The notes below the pieces were generated by a model that saw only the letters and a list, made by a program, of their open reading frames with translations, did not search any database and was not told the DNA's origin. From the NCBI GenBank assembly GCA_022823145.1, contig JAJDXS010000061.1, positions 1-61,659 on the forward strand: DNA of 61,659 nucleotides, written 5' to 3'. Position numbers and translations under genes: made by a program. The stretch's first letter is position 1, and every line of letters begins with the position of its first letter. This DNA is from Gemmatimonadota bacterium (GTDB lineage Bacteria > Gemmatimonadota > Gemmatimonadetes > Longimicrobiales > Gaopeijiaceae). Positions 34,044 to 43,250 of the stretch are shown one piece after another.

Positions 34044-34550
34044 ATGAACTCCCGGACGAAACGATCCCGCCCCGCCCATTTGCGGCCACTTCCCGCGCGG
34101 CAAGTCGCCGCCCTCCTTCTCCTGCTCCTTCCGGGAACGGGCTGCAACACCTACCGGCAGGTGGGACTGGCCGAGCTGCCCGCGGAACAGAGGGTGCGCA
34201 TGTTGCTCACGCCCGAGGAACTGGGCCGCCACATCATGTTTTCCAGCGGCAGCCAGGGGTTCATCAGCGGACGGTTCGTGGAGCTGCGCGGCGACTCGGC
34301 CGTCTTCGTTCTCACCAGCAGTGTCGCGCACAGCGAGGTTCGCCTGCCCCTCGAGTCGATTGTTCAGCTGGAGCGGAAGGATCCGAACCTCGGGCGGAGC
34401 TTCCTCCTGTCGACGGTCATCGTGGGCGGCGTCGCGACCCTTGCCTATCTCGGGTTCGAAGGGGAGCAGAATGCGCCGCCCAACATCGACGACGACCTCA
34501 CCGATCAATTCGCGCCCGGATTCCGGATCGTGATTCCGCTGGGGCGATAG
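34044..34550 (+). CDS. Hypothetical lipoprotein
   Basis: 168 aa. A basic N-terminus and hydrophobic core end in P-G-T-G-C (Cys34), followed by N-T-Y-R-Q-V. The mature part is beta-rich (G-F-I-S-G-R-F-V-E-L-R-G-D-S-A-V-F), with one hydrophobic stretch near 125-140 that could be a helix or strand. No family recognised. It lies 112 bases upstream of the SusC1 start, in the same orientation. Confidence 0.7.
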   Translation: MNSRTKRSRPAHLRPLPARQVAALLLLLLPGTGCNTYRQVGLAELPAEQRVRMLLTPEELGRHIMFSSGSQGFISGRFVELRGDSAVFVLTSSVAHSEVRLPLESIVQLERKDPNLGRSFLLSTVIVGGVATLAYLGFEGEQNAPPNIDDDLTDQFAPGFRIVIPLGR

Positions 34551-34662
34551 GCGCGCCGAAGAACCGGGCAAGACCCACTTGCGCAATCCCGGACCTTCCA
34601 GAAGGTTGGTTCGGCGGCGCCGCGAGGGCGTCACTTTTTCCACTTCCCAAAATGGAGGCGAA

Positions 34663-37600
34663 ATGTCCCCAGGAAGCATCTGCAGGGTGGTCGGCCGGAC
34701 CGCCCTCAACCCGCTTCTCGCCGCTGCCGTCCTGATCGGAACGGTCCATGCGCCCGCCGCGGCGCAGACCGGTACGGTCACCGGCACGGTGCGAAGCGCG
34801 ACCAATGGGCAGCCGATTCCCGGCGCCCAGGTCGCGATCCCCGAACTCAACGTCGGGATTCTGGCCAACAACGTGGGCAGGTATCTGCTCAACAACGTTC
34901 CCGCGGGCACGCACACCGTCGAGGTGCAGTACATCGGCTACTCGGCGGTCAGCGCGGAAGTCACCGTCACGGCCGGACAGGCCGCGGTACAGGACTTCGA
35001 CCTGCGCTCTGAGGCGATCAGCCTCGAGGGGGTTGTGGTGACGGGAACGGCGGGCGCAGCGAGGCGCCGGGAGATCGGCAACTCGATCAGCCAGCTCAAC
35101 GAGGACGCCTTCCAGGGCGCGCCCGTGTCCAACGTGGCGGACATCCTCCAGGGCAGGGCGCTCGGCACGCAGGTGCTCAACAACGGCGGCCAGGTCGGCG
35201 CCGGGAGCACGATCAAGCTGCGCGGCAACAACTCGGTGTCCTTCAGCAACTCCCCGCTCGTGTACGTCGACGGCGTGCGCATCCGGGAGCGAGGGCTGGT
35301 GCACTCTACCGAAGCCAACCAGCAGACCAACCCCTTCGACGACATCAATCCCGCCGACATCGAGCGGGTGGAGGTCATCAAGGGCGCGGCGGCCACGACG
35401 CTGTACGGCACGGAGGCCGCGGGCGGCGTGATCCAGATCTTCACCAAGCGCGGGGTCGCCGGCGCACCCGCGTGGTCGCTTACGGTCGACCAGGGACTCA
35501 ACACGCTCGGCCATATCGGGCCGGCGGCGGACGTGAATCCCACCGGTCTCGGGATGAACAACTGCAATTTCACCGGTGACGGCAATTTCGCCGGTGGCGA
35601 CCCGCAGTTCCCGGCCGATCCGAGCTGTCCCGCCAGCGGCACCTGGCTCAAGGACGGCTACATCCAGACCTACAACCTGTCGGTCCGCGGCGGCGCCGAA
35701 CGCATGAACTACTTCATGTCGGCCCGCTGGGGCGCCGAAGAGGGCGTCTTCGACACCGGCATCGACGCCAACGGCGTAGCCCGTCCCACGCAGGGGCAGG
35801 AATCGTGGAATCTCCGGGGCAACTTCTCCTTCGCCCCCGCCGAGGACATCGATGTCCGCTTCAACACCTTCTACTCGCACCGCGATGTGACCTGGGTGCC
35901 CGACGGCAACAACGCCGAGGGGCTGCTGCTGAACGTGTTCCGCGGCGGCAGCGACTACACCAACGACGAGGACGGCAAGCTCCTCGACATGGGGGTCACC
36001 AACATCAACGACCACTTCACGAGTGGCATCAACATCATCTGGAACCCGACGGACAACATGAACCACCGGATCAACACCGGTATCGACTGGGTCCGTCACA
36101 CCTATTTCGAAGAGCGCCCGTGGGGCTACTTCTACGTGCAGAACGGGGACCGCGAGACCAACGAGAGCACGTTCAGGAAGCTGACGCTGGACTATGCCGG
36201 CAGCTGGGCGCAGAACCTGTTCGGCGTGGCCTCGCAGTTCTCCTTCGGAGGCCAGCTCTACAACGACTTCGTCACCGGCACGCTCGGCTTCGGCCGCGAT
36301 TTCGCGGGACCGGGCGCCAAGGTCCTTCAGTCGGGTGCCATCACCCAGGCCTCGGAAACGAACAGCACGGTTACGAGCGGCGGCTTCTTCGTCCAGGAGC
36401 AGCTCGGCCTCGGCGATCGCATGTTCCTGACGCTTGGCGTGCGCGTGGACGGCCACTCCGCCTTCGGCCGCGACTTCGGTCTGGAGACCTATCCCAAGGC
36501 GTCGTTCTCGTACGTCGTCTCCGACGAAGACTTCTTCCCCGCCGACTTCGGGACCCTGAAGCTGAGAGGCGCATTCGGTGAATCCGGGAAGGCTCCCGGG
36601 CTGTTCGACGCAACCCGCACCTGGGCGTCCGTCGCGGGCGACAACGGGCGGCCGGGCGTAACGCCCGACAACCTCGGGAATCCGGACCTGGGTCCGGAGC
36701 GCACCCGCGAGTGGGAGGTCGGTTTCGAGGGCACCACGCTGAACGACCGCATCGCCTTCGAGTACCAGTACTTCGATCAGAACACCTTCGACGCCCTCAT
36801 CCGGGTGACCCAGCTTCCCTCGGGCGGCTTTGTGGGCACGCAGCTGGAAAACGTCGGCCAGGTCACCAATTCGGGGCACGAGGCGTTCATCAACGCCACG
36901 CTCGTCGCCAGCAACTCGATCGGTTGGGATCTCGGGCTTCGCCTCTCCACGGCCAGGTCCCGGGTGGTGGATCTCGGCGGGCTCGAGAGCATCAACCTCG
37001 GTTGGCGCAACTACGTTCGCGCGCCGGTCGAGTGCACGACCGAGATGGCCAACGGGGCCAACTTCGACGGCAACGGTTTCGTCGGCATGGGTTGCACCCC
37101 GGGCGAAACGGTCCACTTCCCGCTTCCGGCCTTCTGTCACGACCGGGTGCAGAATCCGGACGAGGTGGCGGCGCCGCGGTATGCGGAGCAGTGCCTTGGG
37201 CCGACCACGCCCACCCACACCTATGGTCTGAGCACCACGCTCACCCTGGGCCAGCGCCTGACCTTCGACGCGGTGGGCGAGGGAATGGGCGGCCACTGGC
37301 TGTCCTCGGGAACGGCGTACCAGAACACGCGCCGCCGCGTGTGGCCGCTGTGCCGCTCGACCTTCGACGCGCTTGCCGCCGGGCAGCGCGACCAGCTGAC
37401 CGCGCGTGAGCGCGCCCTCTGCGATCCTTCGGTCGTGCGCTACGGCATGTGGACACAGCCTGCGGACTTCTTCAAGCTTCGCTCGGCGTCGGTGAGCTAT
37501 CGCGTGCCCGAGACGTGGCTGCCGAACACCATCCGGGCCGCCACCGTTCGCCTGCAGGGCCGCAACCTCATGACCTTCACCGACTTCGAGGGCGTCGATC

Positions 37601-37704
37601 CCGAAGCGTTCGAGGACGGGTCCGCCGAGGTTCTCTTCCGGCAGGAATACTACAACCTACCGCCGATTCGCAGCTTCCTGCTGTCGGTTCAGGTCGACTT
37701 CTAG
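34663..37704 (+). CDS. SusC/RagA-like TonB-linked outer-membrane protein (SusC1)
   Basis: 1013 aa. Signal peptide ending A-A-A-Q. A carboxypeptidase-regulatory-like domain (~35-115) is followed by L-E-G-V-V-V-T-G and a plug with Y-V-D-G-V-R-I and I-K-G-A-A-A-T-T-L-Y-G-T-E-A-A-G-G, then a 22-strand-type beta-barrel ending in Phe. GGAGG lies directly before the ATG. The SusD partner starts 19 bases downstream. Together they would import a ligand that cannot be named from sequence; peptide or glycan are the usual classes. It differs clearly from the SusC2/SusC3 pair further on. Confidence 0.93.
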   Translation: MSPGSICRVVGRTALNPLLAAAVLIGTVHAPAAAQTGTVTGTVRSATNGQPIPGAQVAIPELNVGILANNVGRYLLNNVPAGTHTVEVQYIGYSAVSAEVTVTAGQAAVQDFDLRSEAISLEGVVVTGTAGAARRREIGNSISQLNEDAFQGAPVSNVADILQGRALGTQVLNNGGQVGAGSTIKLRGNNSVSFSNSPLVYVDGVRIRERGLVHSTEANQQTNPFDDINPADIERVEVIKGAAATTLYGTEAAGGVIQIFTKRGVAGAPAWSLTVDQGLNTLGHIGPAADVNPTGLGMNNCNFTGDGNFAGGDPQFPADPSCPASGTWLKDGYIQTYNLSVRGGAERMNYFMSARWGAEEGVFDTGIDANGVARPTQGQESWNLRGNFSFAPAEDIDVRFNTFYSHRDVTWVPDGNNAEGLLLNVFRGGSDYTNDEDGKLLDMGVTNINDHFTSGINIIWNPTDNMNHRINTGIDWVRHTYFEERPWGYFYVQNGDRETNESTFRKLTLDYAGSWAQNLFGVASQFSFGGQLYNDFVTGTLGFGRDFAGPGAKVLQSGAITQASETNSTVTSGGFFVQEQLGLGDRMFLTLGVRVDGHSAFGRDFGLETYPKASFSYVVSDEDFFPADFGTLKLRGAFGESGKAPGLFDATRTWASVAGDNGRPGVTPDNLGNPDLGPERTREWEVGFEGTTLNDRIAFEYQYFDQNTFDALIRVTQLPSGGFVGTQLENVGQVTNSGHEAFINATLVASNSIGWDLGLRLSTARSRVVDLGGLESINLGWRNYVRAPVECTTEMANGANFDGNGFVGMGCTPGETVHFPLPAFCHDRVQNPDEVAAPRYAEQCLGPTTPTHTYGLSTTLTLGQRLTFDAVGEGMGGHWLSSGTAYQNTRRRVWPLCRSTFDALAAGQRDQLTARERALCDPSVVRYGMWTQPADFFKLRSASVSYRVPETWLPNTIRAATVRLQGRNLMTFTDFEGVDPEAFEDGSAEVLFRQEYYNLPPIRSFLLSVQVDF

Positions 37705-37723
37705 CCGGGGAGACAAGCGAATC

Positions 37724-39088
37724 ATGAAAACCAACAGAACAAGCAGGACTCGCGCACTTTTCCTGGGCGCCCTCGTGGCAGCGTTTGCCTCGACCGGGTG
37801 CGACGAGAGCATCTTCGAAGTCAAGAATCCGGGCAGGATCCTGGACGACGACCTGAACACCTCGCGGGGCGTGGGGTCGCTAGTAACCGGGATGTCCGCC
37901 GATTTTTCGGCATCATACGATGACCTGTCGTTCACCACGGCCAGGTTGTCGGACGAAGTGGTGGGGTCGGGCAGCTACTTCAGCACGGGCCGCTATCGCA
38001 GGGGTCTCTTCGATTCCGAGGATTCCAACGGCTTCTGGGCCGGTGTCCAGCGAGCCCGCTGGGTGGCCGAAGCGGGACTGATCCGCATGAGGGACATCGA
38101 GGGCTTCCAGTTCGACGGCAACGCCGAGACTGCCAGGGCGTACCTCTTCGCTGGACTGGCGAACCGCTGGTTCGGTGAGAACTTCTGCCAGACGGTCTTC
38201 AGCGAACCCTACAGCGACGAGAGCCCCGGTCCGGGAGGCGAAACCGACACGGGCGATGCCATGGAGCGGGACGCCGCGTTCCGCCGTGCGATTCCGCTGC
38301 TCGAAGCGGCGGTCCGGAACGGAAACTCCTCGGGGCAATCCGATGTCGCGACAGCCGCACAGGGAGGACTTGCACAGGTCTACCTGGGGCTGGGGGACAT
38401 GCAGAACGCGGTGGCCAACGCCTCCAAGGTGCCCACGGACTTCGTCTTCGCCGCCGCCTACTCTTCCAATTCGGGCCGCGAAACCAGCCAGATCTGGAAC
38501 GAGACCCACGGGCGGCACGAGATCTCGGCGTGGATGACCCTGGCTGGCACCGTGGGGGCCGGTGACCCGCGCACCCCGTGGACCGATTGCTCCGACCCGT
38601 CGAGTGGATGCCCCAGCGGCAACGGTGCCGACGGACAGACGATTCACTACCGCCAGGAGAAGTACCCCACCCGCGACGACGACATCCCGCTGGTCAAGGG
38701 CACCGAGATGCGCCTGATCGAGGCCGAGGCGGCGCTGATGGCCGGTGACCTCGCGACCGCGATGGCCAAGGTCAACGAGATGCGCGCGCGCCATGGGCTG
38801 GATCCGCTCGAGTCCGACGGCACGATCGGGACGATCACCGGCGGAGACGGCGGAGGCGCCAACATGACGTCGATGTCGGGCTGGGACATCCTCGACCGCG
38901 AGCGGCACCTGACGCTGTGGCTGGAGGGACGCCGCCTGTGGGACCTGCATCGGTGGAACCATCCGCACCTGGACGGCGGAGGGGTCGTGTACGAGGCGAC
39001 GGTCGCGCGCCGCGCCTCATGCATGCCGATCGCTCTTGACGAGTGCCAGGTCAACGAGAAGGTTTCCAGTCTCTGCTTCAGCGTGTAG
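37724..39088 (+). CDS. SusD/RagB-like substrate-binding lipoprotein (SusD1)
   Basis: 454-aa surface lipoprotein with lipobox A-S-T-G-C (Cys26). The fold has paired helices of TPR type, and the C-terminal part includes M-R-L-I-E-A-E-A-A-L, W-D-I-L-D-R-E-R-H-L-T-L-W-L-E-G-R-R-L-W-D-L and R-W-N, as in SusD-like proteins. It caps the SusC1 barrel and binds the ligand. A strong intrinsic terminator follows about 40 bases downstream, within the start of the next gene. Confidence 0.9.
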   Translation: MKTNRTSRTRALFLGALVAAFASTGCDESIFEVKNPGRILDDDLNTSRGVGSLVTGMSADFSASYDDLSFTTARLSDEVVGSGSYFSTGRYRRGLFDSEDSNGFWAGVQRARWVAEAGLIRMRDIEGFQFDGNAETARAYLFAGLANRWFGENFCQTVFSEPYSDESPGPGGETDTGDAMERDAAFRRAIPLLEAAVRNGNSSGQSDVATAAQGGLAQVYLGLGDMQNAVANASKVPTDFVFAAAYSSNSGRETSQIWNETHGRHEISAWMTLAGTVGAGDPRTPWTDCSDPSSGCPSGNGADGQTIHYRQEKYPTRDDDIPLVKGTEMRLIEAEAALMAGDLATAMAKVNEMRARHGLDPLESDGTIGTITGGDGGGANMTSMSGWDILDRERHLTLWLEGRRLWDLHRWNHPHLDGGGVVYEATVARRASCMPIALDECQVNEKVSSLCFSV

Positions 39089-39119
39089 AAGATCAGCGTG
39101 TAGAAGAAGGGATGTAACG

Positions 39120-40007
39120 ATGTCTGGAACCGCCTCCCGGACCATTGCTTCCGGGGGGCGGTTCCGCCTTTTTGCGGGAGTGTTGCCCGTGTGTGCGGGC
39201 GGCTGCGTCATCGCGTTGCTGCTGGGCGCGCCCGCTTCCGCCGCGGCGCAGCTCAAGGTCGAGGGTGAGGTCCTCGACGCGGTGACGGGAGTGCCCGTGG
39301 CCGGCGTGATCGTCCACTTTCCCGATCTCGGTCTGGGCACGATCTCGGACGCGATGGGCTACTTCGCATTCCACGCGGTGCCGCGCGGCTCGCAGGTCCT
39401 CGCGACCCACCACATGGGGTACCGGGCGCTGCTGCAGGAGGTGCCCATCGTGGACGGCGAGACCTGGCTGCTCAAGCTGACGCCGAAGCCGGTCGAGCTC
39501 GAGGGGGTCACCGTCGAGGCGGACCGCGCGGAGGCGATCGAGGCAGCGCGCACCGGACGCCGCTCCGACTTCATCTCGCCGACGGCGGTCGCGGATGCCG
39601 CCGAGCGCACGAACAAGGTGCTCGAGGTGCTGCGCACCAAGGCCCCGCCGCGGCTCCAGATCCGTCAGCAGGGCGGCCCCGGCGGCATCACCTTCTGCAT
39701 CCAGTCGACGCGGCGGGCGCCGTCGGTGCAGGAGCTCACCGACCTGGGGAACGGGTGCCACCCGGCGCTGCTCGTGCTGGATGGTGTGGTGGTGTATTCC
39801 CCCCCCGCCATGACGGAGATGGCGCGGATCGAGCCGCCGTCGCTGCCGGGTGACGTGGCCGCCCTTCTCCTCAATCAGAATCCCCAGGAAATCGAGAGCA
39901 TACGGATCCTGTCGCGGTCGGACGCGTTCTTCCGGTACGGCGAGATCGGGCGTCTCGGGGCCGTCGAGATCAAGACCAGACACCCGGGCAGGCCGAGGGG
40001 CGGTTGA
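39120..40007 (+). CDS. Carboxypeptidase-regulatory + TonB-plug protein without barrel
   Basis: 295 aa. Signal peptide, then a carboxypeptidase-regulatory-like domain (~45-120: V-E-G-E-V-L-D-A-V-T-G, I-S-D-A-M-G-Y-F), then a plug-like domain with L-L-V-L-D-G-V-V-V-Y and I-L-S-R-S-D-A-F-F-R-Y-G-E-I-G. It ends A-V-E-I-K-T-R, exactly where a barrel would start in a receptor. ATG 39120 is preceded by AAGGGA. The DNA for the first ~18 codons forms a complete terminator hairpin (39126-39173), so a GTG start at 39180 is an alternative. It overlaps the next gene by one base (TGATG). Confidence 0.75.
   Translation: MSGTASRTIASGGRFRLFAGVLPVCAGGCVIALLLGAPASAAAQLKVEGEVLDAVTGVPVAGVIVHFPDLGLGTISDAMGYFAFHAVPRGSQVLATHHMGYRALLQEVPIVDGETWLLKLTPKPVELEGVTVEADRAEAIEAARTGRRSDFISPTAVADAAERTNKVLEVLRTKAPPRLQIRQQGGPGGITFCIQSTRRAPSVQELTDLGNGCHPALLVLDGVVVYSPPAMTEMARIEPPSLPGDVAALLLNQNPQEIESIRILSRSDAFFRYGEIGRLGAVEIKTRHPGRPRGG
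39126..39173 (+). terminator. Intrinsic terminator after the SusC1-SusD1 operon
   Basis: Arms at 39126-39141 and 39150-39165 pair at 16 positions (one G-T wobble) around an 8-base loop and are followed by GCC and TTTTT. This is the clearest factor-independent terminator in the window. It lies inside the predicted signal-peptide codons of the next gene if that gene starts at 39120. Confidence 0.85.
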
Positions 40008-41563
40008 TGCGCCCCGTCGTGGGGATGCGACCTCTTCTTCTTCCGTGCGCCATGGCGGCGGGGCTTGCGGCGTTTCTGCTGCACTCGGGCGTGCGGATCG
40101 AACCGGCGGCCTTCTGGACGATTGCCGCGGCGGCGGCCGGGATTCTCGTGTGGACGGGGTGGCTCTTCGCGTCGCGGCGGGAGCGTGGCGAGGACCTCAC
40201 GCTGGAGCTGGTCATTCGCACGCCCCACTGGATGCAGACGCTGGCGCAGGGGGCGCTGCTGGTCTGGTGGGGCACGTTCGTGAACATGGTGCAGCTGTGG
40301 GCGCCGATGATCGTCGCGCAGCTGCTTCTGGCCGTGGCGGTGGAAGGGCTCTTCGCGCTCACGCGCAGGGGGCGCTACGCGGCGGGGCTGGGTGTCGTTC
40401 CCGTGATCTTCAGCGTAAATCTCTTCCTGTGGTTCACCGGGCCCTGGTTCTTCTTCCAGTTCGCGATGGTGGTGCTGGTCTACGCCGGCAAGGAGTTCAT
40501 ACGCTGGCAGCTGGACGGGCGCTCGCGGCACATCTTCAATCCGTCGGCGCTGGCGCTTTCGGTCGCGGCGGTGCTGTTGATCGCGACCGGATCGACGAAC
40601 ATCACGCTGGGCATCGAGATCGCGCAGAGCCAGTTCATCCCGCCGCAGATGTACCTGGTGATCTTCCTGGCGGCGGTTCCGGCGCAGCTGCTTTTCGGCG
40701 TCGCGATGATGACCGTGCCGGCCGTGCTCACCATCCTCGGCTTCGGCCTGCTCTACCAGTCGCTGACCGGGATCTACTTCTTCTACGACGCCTACATTCC
40801 GGTTTCGGTCTTCCTCGGGCTGCACCTGCTGTTTACGGATCCGGCGACCTCGCCTCGGTCGGACGGCGGGCGGATCCTGTTCGGCCTGATCTACGGCACG
40901 GGCGTAGTCACGAGCGCTGCCGTTCTGGACGCGATCGGTGCGCCCAACTTCTACGACAAGCTGCTGCCGGTGCCGATCCTCAACGTGCTGGCGCCGCGGC
41001 TGGACCGGGCGGCGAACCGGCTTGGCGAGAAACTGTCGGCGGTGGGCAGGCTGCAAACGCCGGGAGGCGCTCGGCGGCGCGTTGCGACCGTGGCGCTGTG
41101 GAGCGCGGCGTTCGCCACAATGAGTGCCGCGGGAGGCGTCGGCGATCATCACCCCGGCCAGTACTACCCCTTCTGGCGCGATGCCTGCGAGGCGGGCAGC
41201 GACCGGGCGTGCAACTACTCGGGGGTCATGCTGCAGAACTTCTGCGACCAGGGCTCGGGCTGGGGGTGCAACGAGTTCGGCGTGCTGCTGGTGGCGCTGG
41301 ACCGGAACTTCGTCGGTGCCGCCGCCGAATTCGAGCGCTCGTGCCGGTTCGAATACGGGCCGGGCTGCGGCAACCTGCAGATGCTGGCCGGGGGCGACGA
41401 ACGCCTGGCCCAGGGTCCCGGCGCGTTCGAGCGTGACGACCCGCCCCTTGCCGAGTTGCCGATCGTGCTGAGTGGCAGCAAGGGGCCCGTTACAGAGCGG
41501 GATCCGGAAGCGCTCCGGGCGCTGGGTTGCGAGCGTGGCTGGCGGGAGTTGGGCTGTACCTGA
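40007..41563 (+). CDS. RnfD/NqrB-like membrane protein with C-terminal Cys-rich Sel1-like repeats (copy 1)
   Basis: 518 aa. About ten hydrophobic helices resemble the RnfD/NqrB family: G-K-E-F-I-R-W, R-H-I-F-N-P-S-A, Y-D-A-Y-I-P-V-S-V-F-L-G-L-H-L-L-F-T-D-P-A-T-S-P. The S-G-A-T flavin-attachment motif of RnfD was not seen. From ~375 a soluble tail follows with repeated Cys pairs (D-A-C-E-A-G-S-D-R-A-C, F-C-D-Q-G-S-G-W-G-C, F-E-Y-G-P-G-C) like Sel1/Hcp-type repeats, ending G-W-R-E-L-G-C. The ATG overlaps the upstream stop. A close paralogue follows immediately. Confidence 0.78.
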   Translation: MRPVVGMRPLLLPCAMAAGLAAFLLHSGVRIEPAAFWTIAAAAAGILVWTGWLFASRRERGEDLTLELVIRTPHWMQTLAQGALLVWWGTFVNMVQLWAPMIVAQLLLAVAVEGLFALTRRGRYAAGLGVVPVIFSVNLFLWFTGPWFFFQFAMVVLVYAGKEFIRWQLDGRSRHIFNPSALALSVAAVLLIATGSTNITLGIEIAQSQFIPPQMYLVIFLAAVPAQLLFGVAMMTVPAVLTILGFGLLYQSLTGIYFFYDAYIPVSVFLGLHLLFTDPATSPRSDGGRILFGLIYGTGVVTSAAVLDAIGAPNFYDKLLPVPILNVLAPRLDRAANRLGEKLSAVGRLQTPGGARRRVATVALWSAAFATMSAAGGVGDHHPGQYYPFWRDACEAGSDRACNYSGVMLQNFCDQGSGWGCNEFGVLLVALDRNFVGAAAEFERSCRFEYGPGCGNLQMLAGGDERLAQGPGAFERDDPPLAELPIVLSGSKGPVTERDPEALRALGCERGWRELGCT

Positions 41564-41564
41564 T

Positions 41565-43085
41565 ATGAGGCCGCTCCTGTTGCCTGGCGCACTTGCCGGC
41601 TTGCTGGCCGGCTACCTGCTGGTACCGGGTGTGCGGGCCACACCGGGTCTGTTCTGGGGGATCGCTGGAGCATCGGCGGGTGTGCTCTTGTGGACCGTGT
41701 GGCTGGCGGTATCGCGGCGGCGCTCCGGAGAGGCTCTGGACCTGGACTTCCAGGCCATCCGGCCGCACTGGGTCCAGCTCCTGGCGCAGGGGACGGTGCT
41801 GGCCTGGTGGGGATGGTTCGTGCCGGCGGTATACGGATTCGCGCCGTTCATCCTCGCCCAGCTGATTCTCGCGGTGGCCGTCGAGGCGCTGTTCGGCTGG
41901 ACGCGGCGCGGTCGCTACACGCTGGGTTTCGGGCCCGTACCGGTGGTCTTCAGCCTCAACCTCTTCCTGTGGTTCCACCTGGACTGGTTCTTCCTCCAGT
42001 TGGCGATGGTCGTGCTGGTCTATGTCGGCAAGGAGTTCATCCGCTGGCGCGTCGGCGGCCGCTCGCGGCACATCTTCAACCCCTCGGCGTTCGCGCTGGC
42101 AGTGGCGTCGCTGGCGCTGATCGCGACCGGGACCACGGGGATCACGCTGGGAGTGGAGATCGCGCAGTCGCAGTACGTACCGCCCTTCATTTTCGTGGTG
42201 ATCTTCCTCGCGGCGCTGCCGGGCCAGCTGCTCTTCGGTGTCGCCACGATGACGCTCCCCGCCGTCCTCACCATATGGGGGTTCAGCGCCGTGTATCTGG
42301 GGGGGACCGGCGAGTACTTCTTCTACGACGCGTACATCCCGATCGCGGTGTTTCTGGGGCTGCACCTGCTGTTCACCGATCCCGCCACGTCTCCCAGGTC
42401 GGAGCTGGGCCGCGTGCTGTTCGCGGTGCTGTACGGCACGGGGGTCGTCGGCAGCGTCTTCGTGCTGAACGCGGTCGGCGCGCCGCCATTCTACGACAAG
42501 CTGCTGCCGGTGCCGATCCTCAACCTTCTGGCGCCGACGCTGGATCGTGCCGCCACGGCGCTCGCGCCCAGGCTGGGCGCCGCGTGGGCAGCCGCAAAGG
42601 GTGCGGTGCCGACGCGGCGGCGGGTGGCCACGGTGGGGCTGTGGGCCGCGGTCTTCGCCACACTGAGCTTCACCGGTGCACTGGGCGACCACCATCCAGG
42701 CCAGTACTACCCGTTCTGGCGGGATGCGTGCGAGGCGGGAAGCGACCGGGCCTGCGACTACTCCGGCATCATGCAACAGAGCTTCTGCGACCGCGGGTCC
42801 GGCTGGGCCTGCAACGAATTCGGCATCCTGATGGCCGAGACGGACCGGGACATCCGGGGTGCCGCGGGAGAGTTCGAGCGGGCGTGCGCGCTGGGGTTCG
42901 CACCGGGTTGCGTCAACCTGGAGGCGCTGGTTGCGGGCACCATGGAGCTCGGGCGCGCGCCGCCGCCGGTTGGCGAGCTGCCCATCGTCCTGCGTGGCAG
43001 CAAGGGGCCGGTGACGGAGCGCGATCCCGAGGCGCTCAGGGCGCTGGGGTGCGCGCGGGGGTGGCGGGAGCTGGGGTGTCCGTGA
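41565..43085 (+). CDS. RnfD/NqrB-like membrane protein with C-terminal Cys-rich Sel1-like repeats (copy 2)
   Basis: 506 aa, a tandem paralogue of the preceding gene with the same layout and many identical segments (H-H-P-G-Q-Y-Y-P-F-W-R-D-A-C-E-A-G-S, I-V-L-x-G-S-K-G-P-V-T-E-R-D-P-E-A-L). The membrane domain has the R-H-I-F-N-P-S-A and F-T-D-P-A-T-S-P signatures. The start ATG is one base after the previous stop. Its own stop directly abuts the minus-strand HTH remnant. It may form a heterodimer with copy 1; function is unknown. Confidence 0.78.
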   Translation: MRPLLLPGALAGLLAGYLLVPGVRATPGLFWGIAGASAGVLLWTVWLAVSRRRSGEALDLDFQAIRPHWVQLLAQGTVLAWWGWFVPAVYGFAPFILAQLILAVAVEALFGWTRRGRYTLGFGPVPVVFSLNLFLWFHLDWFFLQLAMVVLVYVGKEFIRWRVGGRSRHIFNPSAFALAVASLALIATGTTGITLGVEIAQSQYVPPFIFVVIFLAALPGQLLFGVATMTLPAVLTIWGFSAVYLGGTGEYFFYDAYIPIAVFLGLHLLFTDPATSPRSELGRVLFAVLYGTGVVGSVFVLNAVGAPPFYDKLLPVPILNLLAPTLDRAATALAPRLGAAWAAAKGAVPTRRRVATVGLWAAVFATLSFTGALGDHHPGQYYPFWRDACEAGSDRACDYSGIMQQSFCDRGSGWACNEFGILMAETDRDIRGAAGEFERACALGFAPGCVNLEALVAGTMELGRAPPPVGELPIVLRGSKGPVTERDPEALRALGCARGWRELGCP

Positions 43086-43238
43086 CTATGAAAGCGAGTC
43101 TCTCAGGTCTTCGAGCTGGATATCCGCTCGCAAGCCGCAGGCATGTGCGAGCGCAGCCAGGCTCCGGAGAGTCATGCTCCGAGTCCCGCTCAAGAGCCGA
43201 GTGACGTTGGCTCGACTGGTACCCAGGGTCTCCGCCAT
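43086..43238 (-). pseudogene. Truncated XRE-type helix-turn-helix protein
   Basis: 50 codons on the minus strand from ATG 43238 encode a helix-turn-helix core: M-A-E-T-L-G-T-S-R-A-N-V-T-R-L-L-S-G, then L-R-S-L-A-A-L-A-H-A-C-G. The first helix of the usual XRE domain is missing. In-frame codons V-D-I-T-R-A-D precede the ATG, and a stop is reached 9 codons upstream of the ATG, exactly at a TGTAATG sequence related to the repeats at 10651 and 57874. It looks like the 3' part of an antitoxin-like regulator cut by a repeat-associated rearrangement. A functional micro-protein is possible but unlikely. Confidence 0.55.
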
Positions 43239-43250
43239 GTCGGCGCGTGT

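Noticed and set aside
40007..43085. Complete Rnf or Nqr complex
   Set aside because: Only RnfD-like proteins are present; no RnfA, B, C, E, G or Nqr partners were found nearby and the flavin-attachment motif was not seen.
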